Made by a program: the position numbers and the translations under genes. DNA of 64,000 bases from Gnetum montanum. Taxonomy: Eukaryota > Streptophyta > Gnetopsida > Gnetales > Gnetaceae. Below the pieces are notes generated by a model. It saw nothing but the letters and a program-made list of their open reading frames with translations, had not been told where the DNA came from and made no database searches. Shown here piece by piece: positions 13,060 through 24,431 of this stretch. Location of the stretch: assembly GCA_015680685.1 (NCBI GenBank), contig MNCI01003943.1, positions 12,509 through 76,508 on the forward strand. The letters are read 5' to 3'. Each line of letters starts with the position of its first letter. Within the stretch, counting starts at the first letter, position 1.

Positions 13060-13320
13060 AACTAACTGTGAACCTAGTTTAAGGTCTTGGTAGACCATGT
13101 CTTAACTAGTTTATAGTCCTAGTGGACTACTCTATGCTAGTTTAATTATCGTAGTGGATGACTACACTAATTTAACATCTTAGCAAATGCATTGTGCCAG
13201 TTTAACGTTATAGCAGATGAGTTGTGTTTAGAATCATAGGGGACTACCAATTTATAGTCATAGCAGACCTCTATGCTAGTTTATCATCATAGCAAATGAG
13301 TGCTTACCTTGCTTCATTAA
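13060..13320. repeat. Imperfect ~30-bp tandem array (CTAGTTTA...TAGTGGACTA)
   Basis: About eight degenerate units contain CTAGTTTA, then a GTC-ATAG core, then GACTA or GACCA. It lies just downstream of the integrase of C (minus strand). The same unit type recurs at 18010-18380, 26540-26930 and 40590-40920. Confidence 0.7.
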
Positions 13321-14748
13321 TGTGTGGTGCTACATGTTATATGTAGTATGACTTCAAGTGTGAATGGTTTACTAGATTGGCAAGCTTGTTTTCATCTTGA
13401 TCAACAAGCTTGAATGTTCCATTGTCATAGGCCTTAGTGACCAAGAAAGGCCCTTCCTTGTTGGTTGAGAATTTATCTATGGGTTCATGAACGAACTTGA
13501 GGACTATGTCCCATTTTTTTATTAGGTGTTGATGCTTTTGATGTTTCCTTTCTTAATACTATTCAATGAAATCAAGCATACGCATGTGCTCCTCCTCCAT
13601 TGAGTCAAAGTCTATGATTTTTAACTTGTTGTTCTAACCTTTATCAATGAAGTCTGAGAGGATTACCCTAAGTGACAGAACCTACAATTCAAGTGGAAAA
13701 ACTACTTCAAATCTGTATATAAGGCTATAAGGTGTCATACCTGTTGTTGTTTGATGTGTTATGCGATAGGCCTAAAGTGCATAAACTAGTTGCTCATGCC
13801 ATCATCATTTGCTATTGCTTAGCATCTTCTTGAGAAGGTTAATGATGACCTTGTTAGTGGCCTCTACTTGGCCATTTGCCTAAGGGTAGTATGGTAATGA
13901 AAAGGAGTGTTTGATGCTAAAGTGCTCACAAAAGGCTTTGGTTTCAGTTTTGCTAAACTGTTGTCCGTTGTCTGTCACTATGATCATGGGCAAGCCAAAA
14001 CGGGTCACTATGTTGTCCAACATGAACTTGCAAACTTGCTATGATGTCATCTTCCTAAGGGGAATAGCTTCAACCCACCTAGTGAAATATTCCATTGCGG
14101 TTGTTATGAAGCTATGTCCTATGGAGGACTTAGGCATTATGGGTCTGATGATGTTCAGGCCCCAGTGTTGGAACAACCACGAGGTTTGCATTGTATGAAA
14201 TTTAGTTGGTGGCACATGCATTAAGTTGCTATGCTGCTGACAAGTGTAGCATGTTTTGACTTTCCAAACACAATTGCTCTTCATGTAAGGCCAATACTAG
14301 CCAGGCCATCTCATTTTTGCTACCATTACCCTAAGTGCTATGTAACCTCTACATAGTCCTTCGTGAACTTGCTCAACAATTATTTTTGCTTCATTTTTAC
14401 TTAAACAAGTTAGCAATATGCCATCGTAGGATCTACGACATCATGTGTTATCACCTATAATGACGTACTATCACGAACATTTGCGTACTGCATCCTTTTG
14501 AGTAGGAGTTAAGTGTTGTGAAAGCTCACCTTCTAGAAGGTATGCCTTGATGTCATTGTACCACTCTTCTACATGGGTGGTGCTAACTATGGCTATTGAT
14601 GCATCTTTAATGGTTTGCATGATAGGTGCAGTGCAATCCACCGCAGAGGTGGGAAATGCGTTAAACGTGCTAGGTGCTATGCTAAGGGCTAATGTTGCAA
14701 GTGCATCAACAATGGCATTTTTGCTTCAAGGAACATGTTGGACATTAG
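13320..14748 (-). pseudogene. Element C integrase and end of RNase H
   Basis: Read on the minus strand, 14284 downward gives the end of the integrase zinc-binding segment (CYTCQQHSN), then the core with TRWVEAIPL, VTDNGQQFSK (second Asp) and YYP-ANGQVEATNK (catalytic Glu region), followed by a C-terminal segment of the type GPFLVTKAYDNGTFKL. Stops interrupt it, for example after KMTS and in the YYP segment. The part above about 14400 belongs to the RNase H to integrase linker. The coding sequence is cut at ATTAG (14744-14748) by element B and continues at 32955. Confidence 0.8.
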
Positions 14749-16611
14749 TGTTGCAACCAAAAACGTCGGTGGCTAGAACACCGAGAGGTTGCCGAGCGAA
14801 TAGTTTAACCCTGGATCTGTGCGAGGTTCATGTTAGACAAAATAGAAGTGGGGCACCCTGAATAGTCTGGTCAATCAGATAGGGACTTAGTTAGTGTATC
14901 TAAACCTTATGTAAACATTTGTTTCAGAAGGAACATATGCGAGATGAATCGATGGTCAATAAATGCAAGATAGCGAAAATAGTGCAAAACAATGATTATA
15001 ATGAGGAAATAGCGAAATGAACTCAGGTGAGAAAATGCACCACCCCAAGGTCACAGATTTGATTCTTTGCCTCGTTTGAAAGGTGTACAATAGGTTATGC
15101 AACACCGGAGAGACACTTCTTACAACGAGCAGTATAGTCACAGCTCTTCTGCTTGCTGCCAATCTATTTTCTAGGATGTCAAAATGCTTGACTCACAAAG
15201 GGATGTTTGGAGCCAACCAGAGAACTCAAAGATAACTAGAATGCTCAAGGAAATGCCAACTATGCCTTCCGAAATCCAACTTGAAAGCCAATTACAATAA
15301 AAACCAACCAAATTTTCTGCTAACAACCGAAAATTTTTTTACCAACCTCCCAAGCCTTTTTTGCTGGGGTATTTATAGGGCCAAGAGCAGGAGAGAGATG
15401 TAGTCTGGATGCCACATGTATTGGACCCCACAAGGTGCCATCATGTCCGTAGCATGTAGGTGTGCGATGTTGGATGTGAACTTTGCTACGCTGTGACTAT
15501 ACCACCGGAACTGCATGTGTCAAGCTCTAGTGTGCTAACAAGGAAAGCAAAAATGGAGCTTATGCCCCAGGACTACATCTTCCCTACTCTTATGAGCAAG
15601 TTCAAGTGTAGGAACAATGTTTTTGGGGCTAACTAGGGGGTGTGCAAGATGGAGTGAAATTGCTAATTTCATCGAGGAGGTGCCAGAGTGAGGAAGATTG
15701 CTATCAACGAGTCCTAGAGTCACCCGAAGACATCTTGATGCTTCTATACCAGTGTTGCACTACTCATGCTGTTCAACACATTGATGTAGCGTAAGTAGCT
15801 GCTTGCTACGCTGTGCTATGCTACGTAGCGTAGCCACTAGTCTTGACTAAAATTTATGTTGAAGCTGAAGAGAATTTGTTCGCAACTTTCGTCCTTCATG
15901 CGAGAGAGCTTTTAAACTTGCTGAACTCATGTTTGGAATGCTTCTCCTATTTTTGCATCATTGCTACACTATGCTATGCTATGTAGCATAGCATAGCATA
16001 GTGGCTAGCGTATCGTGCATCCTTGTTTAATTCATCAATTTCTAGCAAGAAACTTTACTCGAGGTCTAAGAACTAAGTGGGGTAGGGAGTTTTGGAGGCT
16101 GAAGTCTTGTCAAAGTGTCATTTTCTTGTTGGAATTACTTGTTAAGATGGGCCCTTTTGCTTTGCTTTTGCTACACTATACTACGCTACATAACATAGCA
16201 CTTTGTGTTGACTAAGTCCTACCTTGTCTTCGCAATCACTTTGTCACTTTGCAGTTGGACGCTTGAGCAACTATCTTTCAAGGTTTGCTACACTACATAG
16301 CATATCGTAGCATAGCAAACTTATTTACTACAAAACTTGCTGAACTGTTTTGCTCATCCCAAACACTTTCAGCAACTCCTAGCATAGTTTCTAGGTAGAT
16401 TGTCAGCTAGGTTAATTGTCCAGTTGGGCAGGCTAGAGAGTCCATCAGGCCTATTAGCTCTAGAGATAGAAAACTTACCAGACTGGATAGTCCAACCTTA
16501 GTGCCTACATTTTCCTGCTAAAATGTCATGATGTTGCACTTGTGGAAGTCCCTTGCCTAAATTTCAAGACCCTACTAGAGCATGAGGGTCCTGAAATTTT
16601 ATGGTATTTCA
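14749..16611 (-). repeat. 3' LTR of element B (left copy, 1863 bp)
   Basis: It starts TGTTGCAACC and ends GGTATTTCA on the plus strand. The minus-strand TATA box is at 15370-15377. The U3 part has four clusters of alternating GCTA(C/T)G and TAGC(A/G)TAGC palindromes, at about 15804-15835, 15963-16008, 16169-16201 and 16288-16316. Differences from the right copy are mostly transitions. Confidence 0.9.
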
Positions 16612-16624
16612 CTGGCCCCTCTTT
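16612..16624 (-). other. Polypurine tract of element B
   Basis: On the minus strand AAAGAGGGGCCAG precedes the LTR start TGAAATACC. The equivalent tract in C is AAAGAGGGACTAA, so the two elements use closely related primer tracts. Confidence 0.65.
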
Positions 16625-18009
16625 GCTGACGTCTAGAGGATCCTCCTGATAGACATCGACAAAGAATCCAAAACACCACAAAGGAAAAGTTGCCAACATC
16701 GTTCTCTAGTGGTTGCTCAGACATCACTTTTCTATGCTTGGGAGTAACAGGATAGTTATGCAGAGAAAAGGAGAAAAGGATGGACTTAAGGGAATAGGTT
16801 CAGGCAAAGGAAAGATGAAATGTAGCGCGGTCTCTCGTCGAAGTGCTTGTGAGGGAATTAACATGTGTGAACATATTTCTTTGGCTGGCTTTTAACCTCT
16901 CATCAGAATGTTTGGAGAGGGTCATTGTAAAATAGCTAGTGTGCCATTTGCTTTGGGCACACGCTCCTTTTCCTCTTTTTTTAGCTTTCTTTTGTTATGC
17001 TTTTGCGCTTTTCTTTTGCTATTTAGTGATGTTCATTTGCAAACAACCTTGTTATTGTAGGACATTTGTTTCCTCCCTGAGATGAGTTTTTTTATATCCA
17101 TGTGGGGTTTTAACCTGCCTACAGATGCTTCCCATGTGGTGAGTTGTGTTACACACATCATGGACTTTGGGGTTGAGCATATGGGATGGCTTTACATGCG
17201 TCAAGAAAGCTTGTAAAAGAGATGTGAAAAGGGAAACTACGGGTGTGAGAAATAAGATGACAAAGGTTTAAAAGAAAGGATAGGATGTGCACTCTCAAGC
17301 AACTAAGCTAGTCAAAGCGGTCACCTCAGAATGATGTGGTGTCCTGTCCTCCTAGCAAAACACATCTCTGACCTACACCATCTCAGCCTGTATCCTGTGA
17401 GCACAACAAAAAGCAGACCAGAGATGTAACCATGAAACGTAGTTAGGTAAAGGTCTTACTTTCTTTAGACACCGCCAAAGTGGCAGCCATTTTTGCTAAG
17501 GCATGCAACGTCCAAAGCAAGAATGCTAACAGTGGTTCTGGCAACAACAGGCTGAAGAAGCCGGCACTAAGGGAGCTAGGAGTTGCATTGATGTCAGTGC
17601 TCAAGAGTCCCCGCCCAATGCAAACATCATGCAGTTCAGCTGTAATGTGTGAGGCCTAACAACTGAACGTCTCTTGAGCTCAGATGATGGTGGGGGCTGG
17701 AGGATAGCGACCTTGTGGTTGGGCCACAATAGTGCTGGAACTCCAGCAATAGATGCAGACACCGGAAGCTACCACAAGGATGACGGGTCATGGTAGCGGT
17801 AGCTCCAGAAGGTCAACAAGATGTCAAATGCCATCTTCAGAGGATTAGTAAGATGCCAGGGGTAGCAGCATCGCATATGTTCTAGAGGACGTTCTTTTAT
17901 TATTATTTGAACTACGTTTTGGAACTACAACACCCCACCCCACGTCAGCACTATGCACACTCGCTTGTTCAAGTGGTGGTGGATGTGAGTTGGGAACGTT
18001 GTGTCGCGA
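16625..18009. other. Element B internal spacer between integrase and 3' LTR
   Basis: No coding sequence recognised. Short low-quality frames only. Equivalent to 11959-13059 in element C. Confidence 0.5.
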
Positions 18010-18380
18010 ACCCAGTTTAAGGTCCTAGTAGACCATCTGATGTACTAGTTTAAGCTCCCAGCAAACCACGGTGTTCTTTTTTAAGGTCCCAGTAGACTGC
18101 TGTGCTAGTTTATCATCATAGTAGATGGTCAATGCACTAGTTTATCATCATAGCGGACAATGGATGTGCTAGTTTATCGTCATAGCAGACTGTGGATGGG
18201 CCAATTTAAGGTTGTAGCAAACCGTCTGTGCCAATTTAACATCATAGTGAATTTTCTATGCCAGTTTATAGTCATGGTGGACTATCTGTTCTAGTTTATA
18301 GTCATGGTAGACTAGAGATGCCAATTTATAGTCGTAGCAGACCACAGATGCCAGTTTATAGTTGTAGCAGACTATGATGC
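18010..18380. repeat. ~30-bp tandem array downstream of element B integrase
   Basis: Around twelve units contain (C/G)(T/C)AGTTTATAGTC, then ATAGCAGAC, separated by a variable 8-10 bases (often GATGTGC or GATGCC). This is the counterpart of the array at 13060-13320 in element C. Confidence 0.8.
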
Positions 18381-18389
18381 TTACCTTGC

Positions 18390-19095
18390 CTCTGCATTAG
18401 ATGTAGTATAGCTTCAAGTATAAGTGATTCACAGGATTTGCAAATTCTTTACCATCCATGTCTACCAGCTTGAAGGCTCCATTCTCATAGGCTTTTATAA
18501 CTACGAATGGACCTTCCCAATTTTCCAAAAACTTCTATACATGCTCATGGACAACTTTGAGAACTAGGTTACCATTTTTTATAGGTTTTTGATGTAGGTT
18601 TGCATGATGCTTTTGCCACTGCTTATCTTGATACCATTCAATACAACCCAGTGCCCGTGCACGCTCTTCCTCTAGGGAGTCAAGGTCGATGATTCTTGAC
18701 TCATTGTTCTAGGCCTCATTCACAACACTTGACAGGATCATCCACAATGATGGTACCTACAATTCAAGAGGTAACACTACTTCAGATTTATAAACTAGGA
18801 TATAGGGATTCTTACCTATAGCCATCCTACACGTCGTATAGTAGGCCCAAAACACGTAGAGGATTTGCTCGTGCCATCGCCTCTTGCTATTGCTAAGCAT
18901 TCTTTTAAGCAAGTTGATGATGGCCTTATTTGTCATTTCTGCCTAACCATTTTCCTTTGGGTAGTATGGTGACGAGAAAGATTTCTTAATGCCAAGGTTG
19001 CTACAAAAGGTTCTAGTTTCCGCACTACTAAACTGTGGCCCATTATCTGTCACAATAGTCATGGGAAGACCAAACCTTGTTACGATGTTGAATAT
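18390..19095 (-). pseudogene. Element B integrase, truncated at its N-terminus
   Basis: On the minus strand, the frame begins abruptly within the core (VTRFGLPMTIVTDNGPQFSS), continues with SSPYYPKENG and a C-terminal part matching that of element C (GPFVVIKAYENGAFKLV). The zinc-binding HHCC segment and the first catalytic Asp are missing, together with RT and RNase H. The breakpoint is near 19090, where similarity to C ends. Confidence 0.8.
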
Positions 19096-19239
19096 GCAAT
19101 ATTGTTATGTTGTTAAATTCATCTTTTATTAAGTTTTCCATATTGCTATGCTTGTCATAGTGATGTGTTGATTACGTCATTGTATTGTTGCGCATCTATC
19201 TGTTGATGTTCATTCGTGTCATTACATGTCATCTAAGCG

Positions 19240-19440
19240 TTGTTGCATTGTGGGAGGTTGATGGTCATGCTACGCTGCGAGGCTTGCTTTGTTGTTGTTC
19301 ATTTGAATTGTGTGTTTTTTTATTTATTTTTATTTTTTGCAATTGCAAAATCATGCTATGCTACATGCAATGAAAATATAATGCTATGCTATACGTGATC
19401 AAAGGGTTACGCTACACTACGTGTAATCTTCACTCGTATG
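19240..19440 (+). promoter_or_regulatory. Copies of the element B LTR palindrome upstream of the plus-strand gene
   Basis: ATGCTACGCTGCG (19267), CATGCTATGCTACATGC (about 19350) and ATGCTATGCTATACGTGATC/GCTACACTACGTG (19381-19425) repeat the GCTAYGCTA theme of the B LTR U3. They lie in front of the first recognised exon (19473). No convincing TATA box is left here. The role is inferred from the parallel with elements A and C. Confidence 0.4.
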
Positions 19441-21310
19441 CAGCGCTAACGTTTGGTTCTTCATTATGTAAGGTCATGTTGAAACCCATCCTAATTGTCC
19501 TAGAGATTGTGGGAGTCTTGTGCTACCTTAGCAAACCAGTGGCCAATGTCCCTCCTCCCCACATGCGTGTGGAGTGATAGGCGGTCTGGGTTTGAGAGGG
19601 CACACAAGACTTCCTACAATTCCTCCTCTGTCATTTTAGTATGATTGTTTGATCACACTTATCAGTAGAGACAGCAGCCACAATCATAGAAACCCTGTTG
19701 CCTGGGGCAAACCGGGGAATTCTGAAATTTTTGACTAATGGGTCAATCAGGGGCGAGTAGGCAGAAGGTTCCAACCAGTGTCCAAAGAGTCTGAGATACT
19801 TAATTTGGATTTAGGAGATGCCTGAGTATAAGTGCTATCACTTATACAACACATTGTTTGTTGCCCTTCACATGGGCACCTACTTTCAGAACCCACCTGG
19901 AACCGTTTACTATGCCGACAGGTGAGTTCTACGAAGGTATTTTGTTGCATTGTGTAATCAATGCTATGCTAGACACAGGTGTTAATAGTGTAAATATGTT
20001 TATTTTTGCTAGGTTTTTTATTGGCAAGAGTGGTTTCCACGGTGACATAGACGCCTTGGCATTGGCACAGATGGCCCTACGGGAGTTTTCCTCTACTAGG
20101 AATTTGCATGCCAGCATAATAGGCCAATTTGGGGGTGAGTTCAAAACCTATCCAACTCAATATTCCAAATTTTATGGGAAGTGTAAAGAAGCCGATTGGT
20201 TGGATAGGGAATGGGCATCCCTTAGGCCGTTCACCATTGAGGACATGTTGATGGATCTCCCACCATTTCCCATGCTATTTAAACCTAGTACGCTAAAGTG
20301 TGAATTCACTGTTACATGTTTGAGTGATGTTTACCTTTTGCTAACCTTCTCTTTTTTTTGTTTTTGTTTTTGTTTATTTTTTTTTTCTTTTGTGAACCAT
20401 TTTAGTGGCAAAGAAATCCCAAGAGGTGACTGTGATGGCCTCCAGGTGTAATGACACCAACCTCTTTTTTAAGTACGGGGAGGTGGAGGAGACACAGTGT
20501 TGGCTCCGTAATGGGGCCCCAACCACACTCGTCCATAACCTTCAGGAGGCTAGGCTTATGAATTTATTTTTGGTCGTTAACCTAAACGTCCTACATGAAG
20601 AAATGATTTCCCTAGCCAACTCCTTCTTCAAAAAAGCAAACCACTTCTACACACGTGTTCACGATGTGCGAGTGGTGTTTGACATCAACGACCAATTGTT
20701 CGCGAATCTTTTCGACATCCCCTCTGATGGTCTCCCCATAGGGAAAAAATCTAAGAGAGATGTAGGCTATCAGAGGGACATTGAGAAGTGGTTAGGGGTG
20801 GCAAAGGATCGAAAGGGAATCTATATTGAGAAAGCTAAGCCATGGGTGGCCAAAACAATTTACCCCATCTTCTGTGCCTACGCCTTGCCCAAGCTACTCT
20901 TCCAAGGAAAACTCATTGGAATTGAGCAAGTTTGGATAATGAGGGACATCATGGAAGAGGGGACACATTACAATTGGGCAAAACACCTTTGCAAAGGGAT
21001 GCAGGCTGAAATGGTCAAGCTTCGCGGAAAGCTTAAGTCCTATTTCAACGTGCATCATGGCTTCTTTATAGCTTGCCTACGGCATTTTGCGAAATTCTTA
21101 GTAGTCCACGAGAATGGGGTCTGGGTGCTACAAGATCGTAACCAGATTTTCAAACCTTGGATCTGCCAAGTCTTCTGTACCACCCGATCTCAAGACCCCC
21201 AAGAAGCTATTGGGGAGTCATTTTCAATCACAACCGGGGATCGGGTGCCATGCAACTTTCATGCCCAAAGCAACTTGGGAGAGGCCCCTCCAACTACCAC
21301 CGGTAGTGTG

Positions 21311-24300
21311 ACTGTTGGCGACCGTTTGGGATGCGACCACAAACGAGTGTCCTTGAATAGGATTTAGCTACTTGCTGGTCTTCTAGAAACACCAAGGCCC
21401 AAATACCTCCAAATAGACTCAATAGTTAATTGAGTATGTGTGTGTGCTGTTGCGGTGTGCGATTGTGAAAAATGAAATGATTGGGTTGTGTGTAAAACTG
21501 TAAAACTACAAATGACTTATCTTAAAGAGATTCAGCTAACTTTGCAAAGTACTGTGAGCTGTTGAGAGTTCTTATTTTGTTTAATTGCCTAGTCTATGCA
21601 GTCCTTATAATACCTACTTATAACAAATAAAATTTTGCAAAAAAATTTGAGCACAACTCTGCGAATCTATTTCTAATTTTCCCCAAAGAAAGAGATAGTT
21701 CCACAAGAAAACTAGAAATAGAGTAAGATTCAATGGAAATAGAAAGAAGAGGAAAAGAAAGCAAATTTGTGTAAAGATTTCAAATGTCTAAACAAGGTAA
21801 AATGATATGAGTAAACACTTCACGATAAAGCTATCTCAAATTCAATAACTAAGAATTGTTCAAACTTCCAAGGCTCAAATAAGTAATTTCTTCAAGAAAA
21901 TACTTCTATGCTACCCAAAAAATTGTTGCGTAAACTATCACGTACGAGACTCTATTTTGGCTAGATAATGGATGTCAACAATTGCATTCAATAGAACCTT
22001 CAAAAGACTTAACAATTTATGATTGAAATACCACGGAGATTCACTTTAAAGATAAAAGAAGCTATCCTGGTCCTATCAAAATACCAAAGATTTTTTGAAC
22101 CCTCTTAACTATTGAATCGTTCAACGGCTTGACTACATGCAGAGGCTCTCTTACAACAATCTCAATAGCAATTCTTATACTTTACACAATAATAAAATTT
22201 ACTACTAAAATTCTCTTAAGGCTTTCAAACACAAGCTCTTCTATGGCAAAATTTTAATAGAAATTTTCTATCATGCAACAAGAACAATAAGAGCAATCTA
22301 AAAATCCTAAAATTACTTGCCAAGCATGATACTATCTAAACCACTAGCTAAAAAATTTAAAAAAAAATAAAAAATCATAAGCATAACTCATAGAACTATG
22401 ACAAAGAGGCTGAAATGTTGTCTTTAGCAAGTTATCTTACAAGCAATCTTTCACAATGTATTTTTACAAATGCTCTTCCAAAAGTGTTGTGAGTTCCAAA
22501 GTGTGATCCTCCCTTCCTACCCTTGAAGCCCTTTTATAGGGTCTCATAGGTAGTTAGGTAAGTTACAACTATTTCGGGTGGTTATAACCACCATAGAGAT
22601 AAAAAGTTGTAGTTGACAAGTGTCCCATTCAGTTGCCAAGTGGCTCATTCAATTGCCAAGTGGTCACCATGGAGACAAAAAAGCAGTAGTTGACAAGTGG
22701 CCTTTTTAGTTGCCAAGTGTCTTCATGGTAATCAAAATTAAAATTAGTTACAAATATCATAGTTGTAACTATCATAGGAAGTTACAACTTCCATAGGAAT
22801 AAAAGGGATAATAGCCAAATGTCTTCTTCACAGAGGATGCTATACAAAAGTCCCTTAAATCTCTTTCCTTTGTGAATAAAAACACCCCTTTTTAAAGTGG
22901 ATAAGAAAAGGATGTTGAAGTAAAATAATGGGCTTAACAAATTTTAGCAAAATGAATGATGCTAAAGCCACGTTAATGATAAACCAAATACAAACAATTG
23001 GATAGACATATTTCTCAACTAAATTTAACAAGCCAACCCAAACTGCTAATGTGTTTCCAGCTGATCCGTGTGAAGTGTCCGTCATCAATGTTTTTGGCTT
23101 GACCATCCTTATATCTTCTCAAAACTCAGAGCTTAACGTCACATGTAAGCAACGGACAGACACCTATAGCAACTCCCTACTTGTCAATGCTCTGGTAGTA
23201 ACACCTGCATCGCTATGAGTGATGCCATGGTAGAATCCAACAGCAAGTTCTGTTATGGTTTCCATTCCATGACCAAACTGCAAGCAGTGATGACCAAATG
23301 CTAGGGTAGCAAGGTCCATGAAAGTGGTTGTGCTGGTCCTTTTACAGAGTGCACCCATGGATTACTTTCTGCTTGCCATGAGGCATCTTCTTCACCTACT
23401 ACTGCTAGCCTGATGCTACCGCATCTGAATCATATGTAATTAAAGCCCATTTTCGGTACCAAGATGAAGATGGCATCAACCACGGCATAGGCAGAGGTAG
23501 TCGTGATGGAGGCAGTTGAACTAGCACAAGAGCTGGTAGCTTAGGTGATACTAATCAAAAAATACAGCTTCCACATTCATCCTTCTGTAGAATTTCTTTT
23601 GCTGCGCACCCCAACATTAGATCTGTCGCTAGGGTTTGCATTTGTTAGAGTTTGCACTGTCTCTAACGTGTATTGCATCTTGGAAATTTAGTTAGGGTTT
23701 TCTTAATGTAGTAGCAATCTGTAAGCTCATCTATGCTGAGGCACGGGGTGCCTGACAAGAGTGCAACGCCTTCCACTCACTTTTTCTCATTACACTCATC
23801 CACAGTCATAGCGGCCAACTCCTGTATAGATTCAATAGTGTCTACTCCACCATCCCCATTACAAAATTTTGAGAAAAGGAACCAATTTTTGATGTCTAAG
23901 AAGATGACGTGGTTGTAGTGAAGCATGTAGTTGTTGCAGGAAACATGAAGCAAGATTCCAAGGACTTTTACAGAGAGATGGATTTGCTTTCCAGATTAAA
24001 TCTTGCATATAGAAATTGAACTTCCTTCATAATCCCACTAGACTTTGGTTAGTTGTGATAGAGATGAAAGGCAGGAATTGAGATTATTAGGATATTCATC
24101 AGTAAAGCCTAGTGGATCATAATATATATATATATATATATATCTATATTTTTGTTGTGTGAAATGCAATGCTAATAATTATAGAGGGAGAACAACACGT
24201 TAGTGGTCCTGTACTCATCAATGGAGACTTGTAAGCTTGATATAAGAATGGTGCTCCCATATTTTTTTTCTTAAAGTAAAGGAATGCTATTGTTAACTGC

Positions 24301-24431
24301 ATTTTAACTCTTATTATTTTTCTTTACAAACTAAAATTCTTGCTACTTATCCAACTATCAAATTGCAAAAACCTTTAACCAATTTTATCATGCCAACCTT
24401 TTCCATGAAATGGCCAAAATGTGCCAACAGT
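21311..24431. mobile_element. Unclassified ~3.1-kb insertion in exon 3 of the element B opposite-strand gene
   Basis: Element C has about 60 codons between the regions flanking this segment, while B has more than 3 kb. The ends form an imperfect inverted pair: ACTGTTGGC at 21311 and GCCAACAGT at 24423-24431, with partial similarity for about ten more bases. No clear target duplication is seen, so the exact ends and the class are uncertain. The inside has no transposase I can recognise. A minus-strand frame at 22855-23106 encodes a hydrophobic stretch, and a TATAAAAGGG-like box lies on the minus strand near 22535. A (TA)n run is at 24122. Confidence 0.4.
24122..24143. repeat. (TA)n microsatellite
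   Basis: Eleven TA units inside the insertion. Confidence 0.85.

Noticed and set aside
18010-18380. Regular repeats with variable spacers, CRISPR-like at first sight
   Set aside because: Repeats are degenerate, spacers are short and also related to each other, the context is a plant retrotransposon, and no cas genes are near. It is a tandem array.
22855-23106. Minus-strand ORF with hydrophobic segments as a membrane protein gene
   Set aside because: No family recognised, no supported splice structure and no codon-use support. Kept only as content of the unclassified insertion.
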